Assembly: GCA_013215385.1 (NCBI GenBank)
Contig: JABSOY010000029.1
Span: 1 to 34,612 of the forward strand
DNA: 34,612 nt
Direction of reading: 5' to 3'
DNA from: Colwellia sp.
Lineage (GTDB): Bacteria; Pseudomonadota; Gammaproteobacteria; Enterobacterales; Alteromonadaceae
Position 1 is the stretch's first letter, and every line of letters starts with the position of its first letter. The position numbers were made by a program, and so were the translations under genes. The notes below the pieces were generated by a model. That model searched no databases. It saw nothing but the letters and a program-made list of their open reading frames with translations, and was not told the DNA's origin. Of this stretch, positions 1-7,667 are shown in pieces.

Positions 1-77
1 AGCGATATTTTAGACATAGATAAAAAAGGTGGTAGTGCCTCAATGTTTAAATTGCCGTTTGACGTTACCGACCCAGA
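1..77. repeat. Terminal overlap, left copy
   Basis: These 77 bases are identical to 34536-34612. Both copies lie in the same reading frame of one gene, so joining them restores an intact coding sequence. This is what an assembler leaves when a circular molecule is written as a linear contig. It is not a biological repeat and not the cos end. Confidence 0.95.
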
Positions 78-141
78 CTTTGTCAATATTAACGGTGTGC
101 CTTATTTACGTCCTGAAGAAATTGAAAATATTCAGCAGTAA
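1..141 (+). CDS. Tail tube protein (DUF2597), C-terminal part; gene crosses the junction
   Basis: This is the last 46 residues of the protein that starts at 34227. Frame 1 reads straight from the overlap to TAA at 139-141. The joined protein is 149 residues, the usual size of DUF2597 proteins of HP1/K139-like phages, which occupy the tail-tube position directly after the DUF2586 sheath. The C-terminal part carries the family pattern LDIDKKGG, then FDVTDPDFVNINGVPYL. Many copies should stack inside the contractile sheath to form the inner tube. The tube role rests on family knowledge and gene order. The lysis genes follow directly in the same direction. Confidence 0.85.
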   Translation, partial: SDILDIDKKGGSASMFKLPFDVTDPDFVNINGVPYLRPEEIENIQQ

Positions 142-182
142 CTAAGTTAAAAGTAAACAAAACTAAACGCTAAGTGGTAAAT

Positions 183-731
183 ATGAACAATTTAAAAAAA
201 GCATTAATTTATGAATTGATCACTCGTGAAGGTGGCTACGTAAATGACCCAACCGACCGAGGCGGCGAAACCATGTACGGCATTACTGAACAAGTAGCGC
301 GCAAAAATGGCTATACCGGCTTAATGAAAAGCTTGCCTTACGACTTAGCGTTTAGCATTTACGAAAAACGGTATTGGCACGCTTTAAAGCTAAACAATAT
401 CTATACAAGAAATAGCGAACTTGCCAAACAGCTTTTTGATTTTGGCGTTAACTCAGGTGTTATGAGTGCAGGTAGATGTTTGCAAAAAGTGCTTAACGTA
501 CTGAACAAACAACAAGCCCTTTACACCGACTTGGTTACCGATGGAATTTTAGGTACCCGAACAATAACAGCTTTAATTAAATTTGATCAACATAGAAAGC
601 AAGAAGGCCTTGCACTGTTAAGTGAAATTATTCGTGGTCAACGAATTAGCTTTTGTATTGATATAGCCATAAACGACGAAAGCCAAGAAAAATACCAATA
701 CGGTTGGTTAAAACGCATTGTAAACCTATAA
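183..731 (+). CDS. Endolysin, GH108 N-acetylmuramidase
   Basis: A peptidoglycan hydrolase that cuts the cell wall at the end of the lytic cycle. The N-terminus has the glycoside hydrolase 108 signature: EGGYVNDPTDRGGETMYGIT at residues 16-35, with Glu16 the expected catalytic acid. The rest matches the predicted peptidoglycan-binding half of GH108 lysins, and the length of 182 residues is normal. There is no signal peptide, so export should depend on the holin. I chose ATG 183; a GTG at 174 would add three residues, and neither has a strong ribosome site. It sits directly upstream of the holin gene, forming a lysis cassette inserted between tail tube and tail chaperone. Confidence 0.9.
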   Translation: MNNLKKALIYELITREGGYVNDPTDRGGETMYGITEQVARKNGYTGLMKSLPYDLAFSIYEKRYWHALKLNNIYTRNSELAKQLFDFGVNSGVMSAGRCLQKVLNVLNKQQALYTDLVTDGILGTRTITALIKFDQHRKQEGLALLSEIIRGQRISFCIDIAINDESQEKYQYGWLKRIVNL

Positions 732-744
732 AAGGGACTGAATT

Positions 745-1290
745 ATGAACTGGAAAGATATTGTTAGTAATGTCGGTGGTATTGCCGCCTCTGTTGCCCC
801 TTTATTAGGTGGTCCTGTTGGTTTAGCTATGAGTATCGGTAGTCAAATTGCCGGGGCTTTGGGCACTGCAAATACACCACAAGCCGTAGTCGAAGAACTT
901 AAAAATAACCCTGAAGCTGCACTTAAATTACAACAATGGGCACATGATGAAAAACAGCAAATTCGTCAGTCACATATCGAATTACAAAAAATAGATCTTG
1001 CCCAATATCAAGCTGATTTAGCCGACAGGCAGCATGCCCGTACTACCAATAAAGACCATTGGATGCCTGCAACGTTAACCATCATGTTATTTGTATTGTT
1101 TTCAGCGGTGCTTTGGGCGTTGTTTTATGGCCCTGAAATAACCGACAACCGCGATTTAATCGTTTATTTAGTAGGTAACTTATTTGCGTTACTCGCTAGT
1201 TCGGTCGCTTATTGGGTGAGCTCAACCAAAGGGTCAAGAGACAAAGACAAGTTAGTGAACCTAATTCAGCAAAATTCAAAAGGAGCCTAG
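745..1290 (+). CDS. Holin, 3-TM (gene transfer agent type) family
   Basis: A 181-residue membrane protein of the 3-TM holin family (PF11351 type). It has a glycine/alanine-rich hydrophobic N-terminal segment (about residues 10-40), a charged Gln-rich middle (50-105), two clear membrane helices (about 107-128 and 138-158) and a short charged tail. It should accumulate in the inner membrane and open it at a set time, freeing the endolysin encoded 13 bases upstream. A good ribosome site (AAAGGGAC) precedes the ATG. The next gene starts 3 bases after its stop, so the two are translated together. Family assignment is from pattern and context. Confidence 0.8.
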   Translation: MNWKDIVSNVGGIAASVAPLLGGPVGLAMSIGSQIAGALGTANTPQAVVEELKNNPEAALKLQQWAHDEKQQIRQSHIELQKIDLAQYQADLADRQHARTTNKDHWMPATLTIMLFVLFSAVLWALFYGPEITDNRDLIVYLVGNLFALLASSVAYWVSSTKGSRDKDKLVNLIQQNSKGA

Positions 1291-1293
1291 GCA

Positions 1294-1557
1294 ATGGAAG
1301 CAGGAACAACCAATTGGCTATTAGTGGTTATCGGCTTTGTTGGTTTGGTATTAACCATTGTTGTGCCACTAGTTGTTTACCTAAACAGCGCAGTAAATAG
1401 AAACCGTAATGAATTAAGTGATCACAAAACCCATGTCGCCGAAACCTATGCCACCAAACACGACGTTAAAGAAGTCGGGGATCGTATGGAACGCCAAATG
1501 ACCGCAGGGTTCGACAATTTAAAAGCATTATTAAATAACCAAAAACCTATTACCTAA
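1294..1557 (+). CDS. Small membrane protein of the lysis cassette, function unknown
   Basis: 87 residues: one N-terminal membrane helix (about residues 8-31, very rich in Val, Ile and Leu), then a charged, probably coiled-coil tail with regularly spaced hydrophobics (YATKHDVKEVGDRMERQM). The plan resembles XhlA-type or antiholin-like proteins and some inner-membrane spanin subunits. No family motif is decisive. Its start lies 3 bases after the holin stop, with AAAGGAG overlapping the end of the holin gene, so it is coupled to the holin. Possible roles are antiholin, second holin or i-spanin. No partner o-spanin with a lipobox was found beside it. Confidence 0.6.
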   Translation: MEAGTTNWLLVVIGFVGLVLTIVVPLVVYLNSAVNRNRNELSDHKTHVAETYATKHDVKEVGDRMERQMTAGFDNLKALLNNQKPIT

Positions 1558-1573
1558 CAAAAAGAGATATAGC

Positions 1574-1840
1574 ATGAAAAAAACCATTATTTTAACTATC
1601 GGCGCTGTTGATTTTCCTTTCCAAGTAACCGTGCAAGACCACAGCGATTTTATTGATGCTGCCGCGCGCGGTGCTTCAATGACAGCTTCAGCACATAATT
1701 TTGTAATGCGCACTATTGACGATAAAAGCAAAGAAGACTTTAAAAAATTATTAGCAAGTTCACCTGGTGCAGAAATTCAAATAGCCAGTAATTTAAAAGC
1801 TGAATTTTCGCCAGTACTGGAAATTTCTATAAAAAAATAG
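1574..1840 (+). CDS. Tail assembly chaperone, short (unshifted) product
   Basis: An 88-residue protein beginning MKKTIILTIGAVDFPF. It sits immediately before the tape measure gene region, where P2 has gene E and most long-tailed phages have the first tail assembly chaperone. These coat the tape measure while the tube assembles and are not in the mature virion. The gene ends ...ATA AAA AAA TAG: a run of seven A just before the stop, a typical -1 slippery sequence. A longer product (1574-2025) is therefore predicted. The ribosome site AAAGAGAT lies ahead of the ATG. Confidence 0.8.
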   Translation: MKKTIILTIGAVDFPFQVTVQDHSDFIDAAARGASMTASAHNFVMRTIDDKSKEDFKKLLASSPGAEIQIASNLKAEFSPVLEISIKK

Positions 1841-2025
1841 AGTCGCTGATCGAGTCAATTGAAAACAACGACTTTGCGCAATTATTAATTATTCGTCGCC
1901 ATTTACTACCCAATGAAAATGACGACGAAATAAGTATCGCCAGAGCCGCTTGGTTGATGAAACGACAGCGAGAAGATTTAGAAGCCATTGTTACCAATGC
2001 CGTAAGTAAGGCGTTTAGTGGTTAG
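1574..2025 (+). CDS. Tail assembly chaperone, -1 frameshifted long product
   Basis: If ribosomes slip one base back on A AAA AAA (1831-1837), translation passes the TAG at 1838 and continues for 62 codons from 1837 to TAG at 2023-2025. This gives a 150-residue G-GT-type fusion. The added part begins IESLIESIENNDFAQLLI and is hydrophilic and helical. This second frame opens after TGA at 1801 and has no ATG, GTG or TTG until close to its end, so it is hard to express otherwise. P2 E/E+E' and lambda G/GT use the same arrangement at this position, upstream of the tape measure. The slip is inferred; the open frame and heptamer are seen. Confidence 0.8.
1831..1837 (+). other. -1 ribosomal frameshift site A AAA AAA
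   Basis: Seven A residues read in the zero frame as ATA AAA AAA and followed at once by TAG. The phase fits X XXY YYZ exactly. No strong stem-loop is obvious in the next 30 bases, so slipping may rely on the heptamer and the adjacent stop. Confidence 0.8.
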
Positions 2026-2040
2026 TAAAAGGGGTTGATT

Positions 2041-2142
2041 ATGTCAGGCAATGAACAAAACGAAGTAAGAAACGATGGACGCAAAACAGGTTTTTGGTTT
2101 GGCGTTTTTTTAACAAGTTTAATTTGGTACGTATTCATTTAA
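2041..2142 (+). CDS. 33-residue membrane microprotein
   Basis: A short open frame coding 33 residues: a polar N-terminus (MSGNEQNEVRNDGRKTG) then one hydrophobic helix ending in WYVFI. The ribosome site AAGGGG lies 7 bases ahead of the ATG. It fills the gap between the chaperone extension (ends 2025) and the tape measure (starts 2173) on the coding strand of the late operon. Small single-span proteins are often found here in HP1-like phages, but I do not recognise a named family. Location in the inner membrane is inferred from the helix. Confidence 0.6.
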   Translation: MSGNEQNEVRNDGRKTGFWFGVFLTSLIWYVFI

Positions 2143-2172
2143 TACCGTTTTCAGAGTTTTAAAGGGAAAGCC

Positions 2173-4206
2173 ATGTTACCGCAACAACTAATGTTTACCG
2201 TTGGCCTGATAGACCAAATAACTAAGCCTATTGCTAAAATAAGCCAACAGTTTAATGGCTTATCAAGTAACTACCAAGCAGGCACCATGAGAATGGCGTC
2301 GGGGGTGGCGGGTATGGTCGCCAGTGGTTATGCGTTAACAAATGCCTTAAGACCCGCCATTGAAATGGACCGCGCATTAGGTGAAGTTAAATCGCTAGGG
2401 GTGCGCGATTCTGCTTTAAAAAAATTAAGTGATACCTCTTTTGCCTTTGCCCTTAAATATGGCAAGTCGGCCACCGAATTTATCCGCTCAAGTTACGATA
2501 TTCAATCAGCTATTAGTGGTTTAAATGCCACTGATTTAGCCGCGTTTACCAAGTCGTCAAATATATTGGCAACCGCCACCAAAGCTGATGCCGCCACTAT
2601 TACCAATTACATGGGCACCATGTACGGTATTTTTAAAACCCAAGCCAATGGCATGGGTAAAAGTAACTGGGTAGAACAAGTAACAGGCATGACCGCCACC
2701 GCCGTAAAAATGTTTAAAACCACAGGTTCAGAAATGTCGGGCGCATTTACTGCCATAGGGGCAGAGGCCACCAGTGCAGGTATTGGCATGAATGAACAAA
2801 TGGCGATTTTGGGCACCTTGCAAGCCACTATGTCGGGCAGTGAGTCAGGTACAAAATATAAAGCCTTTTTAGCAGGGGTGGGTAAAGCACAAAAAGCATT
2901 AGGTTTAGAATTTACGAACGCGCAAGGCCGATTACTGCCGATGGTTGATATTCTAACCAAAATTAAAGGCAAGTACGGCGAAACCTTAGAAGTCGCGGAG
3001 AGTGACGCTTTAGCCAAAGCCTTTGGCTCAAAAGAAGCCGTTTCAACCGTTAAATTGTTAATGAATGACATTAATAGTTTAGGTGGTTCAATTAACAACC
3101 TTGGTAAAGTTAAAGGCATGGAGCAAGCCGAAATTATGGCCGCAGCCATGACCGACCAAAGCCAACGGTTAGCACAAAGTTGGTTTGTTATTCGTGCCGC
3201 TTTTGGCTCTGCTATTTTACCTGTATTTAATCAATTCGCGGGTTGGCTTGCCGATGTTAGTCGTGATGTTGTTTGGTTTACCGAAACATTTCCTAATTTA
3301 AGTAAATACATGGGCTATGCCGCCATAGCTTTGCTTGGCCTTGTTGCCGCTGGTGGTTTGTTCACCGTTATGGTCGGGGCTAGCAAAATGGCGATGGTTG
3401 CATGGAGTGTCTCTGCAATGGCATGGGGCGGTATTACCACCGCACTAACTTTTGGTTTGTCTTCATTACGATCAATTATGCTTGCGGTAAATATTGCCAT
3501 GTATGCCAATCCAATCGGGTTAATTGTCGCAGGCATTGCCGCCGCAGTAGTCGCAGTGGGTGCCTTAATTTATTACTGGGATGATTTAAAAACCACCATG
3601 GGCGAATGGGGTTGGATAAAAATGCTAGTAGGCGTATTTAGCTCAGTATGGGCAGGCATTAAAAGCCTTTTTAGTAATGTTCTTGAATGGATTATTGAAA
3701 AAATAAATTTAATACCAGGTGTTGATATTGACATAACACCTGTTGTTTCGGCAGTTGATAACGATAAGCTAATCCCCGATGTATTGCCAAAAAATGTCAT
3801 GCCTTTTTCGCCTTTAGCTCAAACGGTGCCCGATGTATTACCAAAAAATGTTGTGCCTTTATCTCCTTTAGTTCAGATAGTGCCAGATGTATCACCAAAG
3901 AACGTTTTGCCATTGGTGCCCTTATCGCCTTTAGCTCAAACGGTACCAGATGTATTACCAAAGAACGTTGTGTCTTTATCGCCTTTACCTCATGCGATGC
4001 CAGAACAATTACCAGTACAAAAGCAAAATACCCCAGTGGCAAGTATACAAGCAATAGCACCTATAAAAAGTCGTGTTGAAAATGGCGGTATAACACAACA
4101 AATTTCAAACGCTAATCAGAAAAAATCGACCTCTATTGGTAACGTGACTATTTACCCTGCCAAAGGTGAAACAAACTTTATGAATCTTCTGGAAATGCAC
4201 GGCTAA
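2173..4206 (+). CDS. Tail tape measure protein (TP901 type)
   Basis: 677 residues. The N-terminal half has the TP901 tape-measure core: helical, rich in Ala, Gly, Met and Ser, with the run TAVKMFKTTGSEMSGAFTAI near residues 178-197. Two long hydrophobic stretches follow (about 378-420 and 432-468). Residues 535-609 hold four tandem Pro-rich repeats. The protein sets the tail length by spanning the tube and probably leaves it on DNA ejection. At roughly 1.5 angstrom per residue the tail would be about 100 nm. A strong ribosome site (AAAGGGA) lies 6 bases ahead of the ATG. It follows the frameshifted chaperone, and its stop overlaps the next start by one base. Confidence 0.9.
   Translation: MLPQQLMFTVGLIDQITKPIAKISQQFNGLSSNYQAGTMRMASGVAGMVASGYALTNALRPAIEMDRALGEVKSLGVRDSALKKLSDTSFAFALKYGKSATEFIRSSYDIQSAISGLNATDLAAFTKSSNILATATKADAATITNYMGTMYGIFKTQANGMGKSNWVEQVTGMTATAVKMFKTTGSEMSGAFTAIGAEATSAGIGMNEQMAILGTLQATMSGSESGTKYKAFLAGVGKAQKALGLEFTNAQGRLLPMVDILTKIKGKYGETLEVAESDALAKAFGSKEAVSTVKLLMNDINSLGGSINNLGKVKGMEQAEIMAAAMTDQSQRLAQSWFVIRAAFGSAILPVFNQFAGWLADVSRDVVWFTETFPNLSKYMGYAAIALLGLVAAGGLFTVMVGASKMAMVAWSVSAMAWGGITTALTFGLSSLRSIMLAVNIAMYANPIGLIVAGIAAAVVAVGALIYYWDDLKTTMGEWGWIKMLVGVFSSVWAGIKSLFSNVLEWIIEKINLIPGVDIDITPVVSAVDNDKLIPDVLPKNVMPFSPLAQTVPDVLPKNVVPLSPLVQIVPDVSPKNVLPLVPLSPLAQTVPDVLPKNVVSLSPLPHAMPEQLPVQKQNTPVASIQAIAPIKSRVENGGITQQISNANQKKSTSIGNVTIYPAKGETNFMNLLEMHG
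3775..3999 (+). repeat. Four in-frame tandem repeats in the tape measure gene (54/54/63/54 bp)
   Basis: Units begin at 3775, 3829, 3883 and 3946 and encode variants of PDVLPKNVVPLSPLAQTV. Unit 3 has three extra codons. A degenerate fifth start (PEQLP) follows at 4000. The copies differ mainly at third codon positions and a few residues, so they are old enough to have diverged. All changes keep the frame. Confidence 0.9.
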
Positions 4207-4547
4207 TGAACAATGAAAAATACAGCGATTTACACATTAAAAATGGCGATGTGGTACTTGATGCAGGTAACAATCCCATGTATTTAATCGACCGTGATGT
4301 TATTGCTCAAGATGTTGTGCACGCCATTATTGAAGCGGGTTTAGCCAACTTATTAATTAGTGATCGCGGTACGGGGGTAAATGCTGACACCCAAACCCGC
4401 ATTAAATTATTAGTAGAAGACGATGTTCGAATTATGCCAGGTACGGTAATCGTGCAAGAAAATGAAAATAAAAAGGGTGAATGGTGGGTAAGCGCCCAGA
4501 CAATTGAATTTGGTGACTTTAGTTCAAATATTAATGCTGCAGTATAG
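4206..4547 (+). CDS. DUF2590 family baseplate protein (gpW-like position)
   Basis: 113 residues starting MNNEKYSDLHIKNGDVVLDA, the typical opening of DUF2590 proteins of HP1-like phages. Its size and place before the J-like gene match P2 W and T4 gp25, small lysozyme-fold proteins that join the baseplate wedge to the first sheath ring. The conserved AIIEAGLANLLI segment and a C-terminal strand-rich half are visible. The ATG overlaps the tape measure stop by one base, so the two are translationally coupled. DUF2590 is recognised; the wedge role is from family and order. Confidence 0.75.
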   Translation: MNNEKYSDLHIKNGDVVLDAGNNPMYLIDRDVIAQDVVHAIIEAGLANLLISDRGTGVNADTQTRIKLLVEDDVRIMPGTVIVQENENKKGEWWVSAQTIEFGDFSSNINAAV

Positions 4548-4559
4548 ACAGGAATAACC

Positions 4560-5753
4560 ATGGAAAATGAAGCACCTAAAATAGATTTTAAAAGCATTGT
4601 TGAAAAAGCAGGTATTCCAACGACCGAAGACGGCTGGAAAATATTGTTCAAGCAAGACGTTGACGGGCAAGAATGCAAAATAACCAACGATTCACCATTC
4701 TCACCGTTTTGGCGTTTAATATCGGCCATTGTTGCAAAACCTGCTACATGGATAGTAAACAGCTTACTGATAGACACCATTTTACCCAACATGTTTTTAC
4801 AAACGGCCACCGACAGCGCTTTTATTGAGGCCAAAGCGTGGGAGCATGACTTAACACGCAAACAGCAACAATACGCCAAAGGTAACGTTACTTTTTATCG
4901 GGCGGCAAACCTTGGTCCCAGTTTATTAATAAACGCAGGCACCATTATACAAACTGACGAAATTAACGGTACAGCATACCGAATAAAGACCACTACCGAC
5001 ATTATTTTACTTGAAAACCAAAAAAGTGTTTTAGCACCTGTAATAGCAGAAAACGCGGGTGAACATTACAACCTTGGCGCGGGTTATTACCATGTTTTAC
5101 CCGAAGCCGTAACAGGTATTGGCAGTGTCAGCAATAATGCCGAATGGTTAACAGAACTAGGGGCTGATGCTGAATCAAACGATGATTTAAAACTACGTAC
5201 ACGTAATGCCTTTACCGCCGCGGCTCCTTGGCATATCGACGCAGTTTACACGGCAATATTAACCGAAAAGTCGGGTTTGAATACCGACAATATATTCTTT
5301 GAACATAATGCACCGCGTGGACCAGGTACAGCCAACGCTTATATTTTATTAGATGTGGGTGAACCCTCACTTCAATTAATTACCGACTTAAACGAGCACG
5401 TAACTGAAAAGGGTTTTCATGGGCACGGTGACGACTTGCAAATTTTTGCAATAGCCAATACTGATCATGATATTAGCGTAACGATTTACCCGCACATTTA
5501 CTTACTTGCAAATGAAATAACAGTTTTACTTAATGATGTTGAAAACTTTATTCGTTGTGCCTTTCGTGAAAATAACGACTACATAACAACAAAAACCGCA
5601 CCGGCTAGCCGTCTTAGTTTTAGCCGTTTAGGGCAAGAATTACATAAACAATTTAGCGGACTTGACTCGTTAAATTGGGGGCAAGGCGACATTACTAGTG
5701 TTAACAATGTGCCACGCTTAAGCAATTTAACCGTTACCAATGGTAATGCGTAA
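4560..5753 (+). CDS. Baseplate J-like wedge protein
   Basis: 397 residues, with the order expected of the Baseplate_J family: an N-terminal helical part, a central region with the motif YAKGNVTFYRA (about residues 102-112) and a VLAPVIAENAGEHYNLGAGY stretch near 156-175, then the GADAESNDDLKLRTRNAF segment around 199-216 typical of gpJ. It forms the periphery of the contractile baseplate with the W- and I-like proteins. The start has AGGAATA just upstream of the ATG. The stop overlaps the start of the next gene by one base, keeping W-J-I in one coupled block as in P2. Confidence 0.85.
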   Translation: MENEAPKIDFKSIVEKAGIPTTEDGWKILFKQDVDGQECKITNDSPFSPFWRLISAIVAKPATWIVNSLLIDTILPNMFLQTATDSAFIEAKAWEHDLTRKQQQYAKGNVTFYRAANLGPSLLINAGTIIQTDEINGTAYRIKTTTDIILLENQKSVLAPVIAENAGEHYNLGAGYYHVLPEAVTGIGSVSNNAEWLTELGADAESNDDLKLRTRNAFTAAAPWHIDAVYTAILTEKSGLNTDNIFFEHNAPRGPGTANAYILLDVGEPSLQLITDLNEHVTEKGFHGHGDDLQIFAIANTDHDISVTIYPHIYLLANEITVLLNDVENFIRCAFRENNDYITTKTAPASRLSFSRLGQELHKQFSGLDSLNWGQGDITSVNNVPRLSNLTVTNGNA

Positions 5754-6310
5754 TGCCTGGCATAAATAATAGCAATTGGGCTGCACTGACCAAATTACCC
5801 TATTGGTTAGCCAAGCCCAGTAGTGAGTTAGACAAATTACGCCAAGCAAGTGTGGTTTTTTGGCTACGTTTTAGCAATATGCTTGCATGGCCTGCCGCTC
5901 AACTTGATCCCATGACCGCAGAAATTGAACTGGTGCATTTATTAGCATGGGAGCGCGACATTGAACAAATACCACAAGAAACTGAACAGCTATACCGAAC
6001 CCGCGTTAAATACGCCCTTAAATTTGCCAAAGGTGCGGGCAGTAAAGACGGTTGGTATTACATGTTTAAAAAACTGGGCATACCAAAAATACGCATTGAA
6101 GAACGCATGGCCCACGCAGATTGGGACGTTGTCAGGCTTCAGTTGTTAGATTCTGATTTAGCACAGTCCCCCAAGCTAATAGAAAACATTATTAAGCAAT
6201 ACGGTAGAACATGCCGTCGTTATGAATTTGCTAATAGCAATACCGTAAAAGTAAATGTTGCTGTCGGGTTTTGTAATGTTATTTGGCAAAGTCATCACAT
6301 TAAAAGTTAA
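5753..6310 (+). CDS. Phage tail protein I-like baseplate protein
   Basis: 185 residues of the tail protein I family. The middle matches it well: ELVHLLAWERDIEQIPQETE (about residues 64-83) and then the YALKFAKGAGSKDGWYYMFKKLG segment. gpI joins the J-like wedge to the fibre network. The gene follows J with a one-base overlap and precedes a collar-type fibre gene, exactly the J-I-H order of P2. Length is close to P2 gpI (176). No anomaly seen. Confidence 0.8.
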   Translation: MPGINNSNWAALTKLPYWLAKPSSELDKLRQASVVFWLRFSNMLAWPAAQLDPMTAEIELVHLLAWERDIEQIPQETEQLYRTRVKYALKFAKGAGSKDGWYYMFKKLGIPKIRIEERMAHADWDVVRLQLLDSDLAQSPKLIENIIKQYGRTCRRYEFANSNTVKVNVAVGFCNVIWQSHHIKS

Positions 6311-6325
6311 GTAGGAGTTAAGGGA

Positions 6326-6913
6326 ATGCCAGAAAATAGTGCAATTTTAACCAAAGCAGGTCGCGCATATTTAGCCGATAAAACGTTAAGTGGTGACCCC
6401 ATTAACGTAGCGAGAATAGTTATCGCTAATGTGCCCAATATTGATGAACTGTCAGCACGAGATGAAAATTCAACAATACCTTTAAACGAGTATATTGTTT
6501 TTGACTCGTCTCAGCATTTAAGCGGTTTAATTAAAGGCACTGTCGATGAAAATACAGTCGCGTTTGGTTGTGTATTAGACCAAAACGAAGGTGATTATTA
6601 TTACAATTGGATAGGGGTTATTGCCTCAGACAATACTTTGTTAGCGCTTGATTACATGCCCAGCATTAGAAAACAGCAGGGCGTTAATAACGTACATAAC
6701 CGTAGCATGGTATTAACATGGCCGAATGCACAAGCCCTTAGCGAAATAGTCATTGATGCAAGCAGTTGGATGTTTGACAACAGCTTACAGCTAAACGGTA
6801 TTCAACGTGCTATTACCGCCAATGCTAGCGCCCAAATAACCAACATGTATCGCACGCTACGAAATATGTTTGCAATTACTAATTTCAAAAATATAACGAA
6901 GGAATTCAAATAA
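6326..6913 (+). CDS. Tail fibre protein, collar domain (gpH N-terminal type)
   Basis: 195 residues beginning MPENSAILTKAGRAYLADK, the opening of the tail-collar fibre domain (gpH N-terminus, PF12571 type) that anchors a fibre to the baseplate. The anchor domain covers about residues 1-160. The rest is a short helical tail, far shorter than P2 gpH (669 residues). The distal, receptor-binding part therefore seems to be carried by a separate polypeptide, most likely the next gene, whose ATG overlaps this stop by one base. A split fibre is inferred from this arrangement. RBS AGGAGTTAAGGG precedes the start. Confidence 0.75.
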   Translation: MPENSAILTKAGRAYLADKTLSGDPINVARIVIANVPNIDELSARDENSTIPLNEYIVFDSSQHLSGLIKGTVDENTVAFGCVLDQNEGDYYYNWIGVIASDNTLLALDYMPSIRKQQGVNNVHNRSMVLTWPNAQALSEIVIDASSWMFDNSLQLNGIQRAITANASAQITNMYRTLRNMFAITNFKNITKEFK

Positions 6914-7656
6914 TGACACAAACTTATGAAGAGCAAGTCGCTGAATTAACCACGGCCAGTAACCTCTTAACGAGTGCTGTTGAGAATAAAATAGGTGAAA
7001 TTGACTTAAAGATTTCAGTCAAAGAAGGTGAAGTAGATAACTTTTTACAAAATGGAAATCCTGAAACGCGTTATATACAAGACATATTCATCGGTGGTAG
7101 CAAAGATTATTTATACCCAGTTTGGTGGGGGTTCCCTGATTTAAATTACGCAGTTTCTAAAATTTCTGTATCACGGCATTTTTCAACAAACGGTAATGAG
7201 CATCCATTAAATCCAGACTCAGTACACCAAGCAGCACTGTTGTTAGAAATGGAAGGTAATGCATATTCTTGGAGTGGCGATGCAAACTTCTTGGAAATAA
7301 AGCGATTTCATGAACGTTACAATAGTACGGCTAGCCACCCAAATTTTAATATGTATTGTAAATCTGAAAAGATAGATTTTAATTTACCTATTTACGGTGG
7401 ACAATTAGAAAATAACCTAGCCGCATCGTGCATGAGAAAAACAGGGCTGTATTTACGGGGCGGTGGATTGTCATATAAAATTATAAAAAATTGGAAGGGT
7501 GATGTGGCCTACCATGACGGTAGTGATATGTTACGCAGAAATATTGAGCAATCATCTCAGGCATCATTTACAGTACGTTGGTATGTTGAACCTATACCTT
7601 TGACTGATTTGTTACAACCCTCCTTAAGCACCACCGCATATTCAGACCCACAATAA
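6913..7656 (+). CDS. Probable distal tail fibre / receptor-binding protein
   Basis: 247 residues with no motif I can name. The first 45 residues form a probable coiled coil (EEQVAELTTASNLLTSAVEN), suiting trimerisation onto the upstream collar protein. The rest is strand-rich with many aromatic residues and Gly (YPVWWGFPDLNYAV; LYLRGGGLSYKIIKNW), as in fibre tips. Start and stop of neighbours overlap or are tightly spaced, and a fibre-assembly chaperone gene follows. The fibre call rests on position and architecture. Such genes vary quickly with host range, which fits the lack of recognisable similarity. Confidence 0.6.
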   Translation: MTQTYEEQVAELTTASNLLTSAVENKIGEIDLKISVKEGEVDNFLQNGNPETRYIQDIFIGGSKDYLYPVWWGFPDLNYAVSKISVSRHFSTNGNEHPLNPDSVHQAALLLEMEGNAYSWSGDANFLEIKRFHERYNSTASHPNFNMYCKSEKIDFNLPIYGGQLENNLAASCMRKTGLYLRGGGLSYKIIKNWKGDVAYHDGSDMLRRNIEQSSQASFTVRWYVEPIPLTDLLQPSLSTTAYSDPQ

Positions 7657-7667
7657 AGGTAATAATA

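Noticed and set aside
2607-3149. 180-codon open frame on the - strand in the tape measure gene.
   Set aside because: Opposite to a firm gene with good motifs. Its composition (Pro/Ala/Ser/Val) is the usual antisense shadow of Ala/Gly-rich coding sequence.
3797-4060. - strand frame with repeats such as RSLVIHL.
   Set aside because: The repeats only mirror the Pro-rich repeats on the coding strand.
4307-4879. 190-codon - strand frame across the W-like and J-like genes.
   Set aside because: It overlaps two conserved baseplate genes and has no ribosome site or family pattern.
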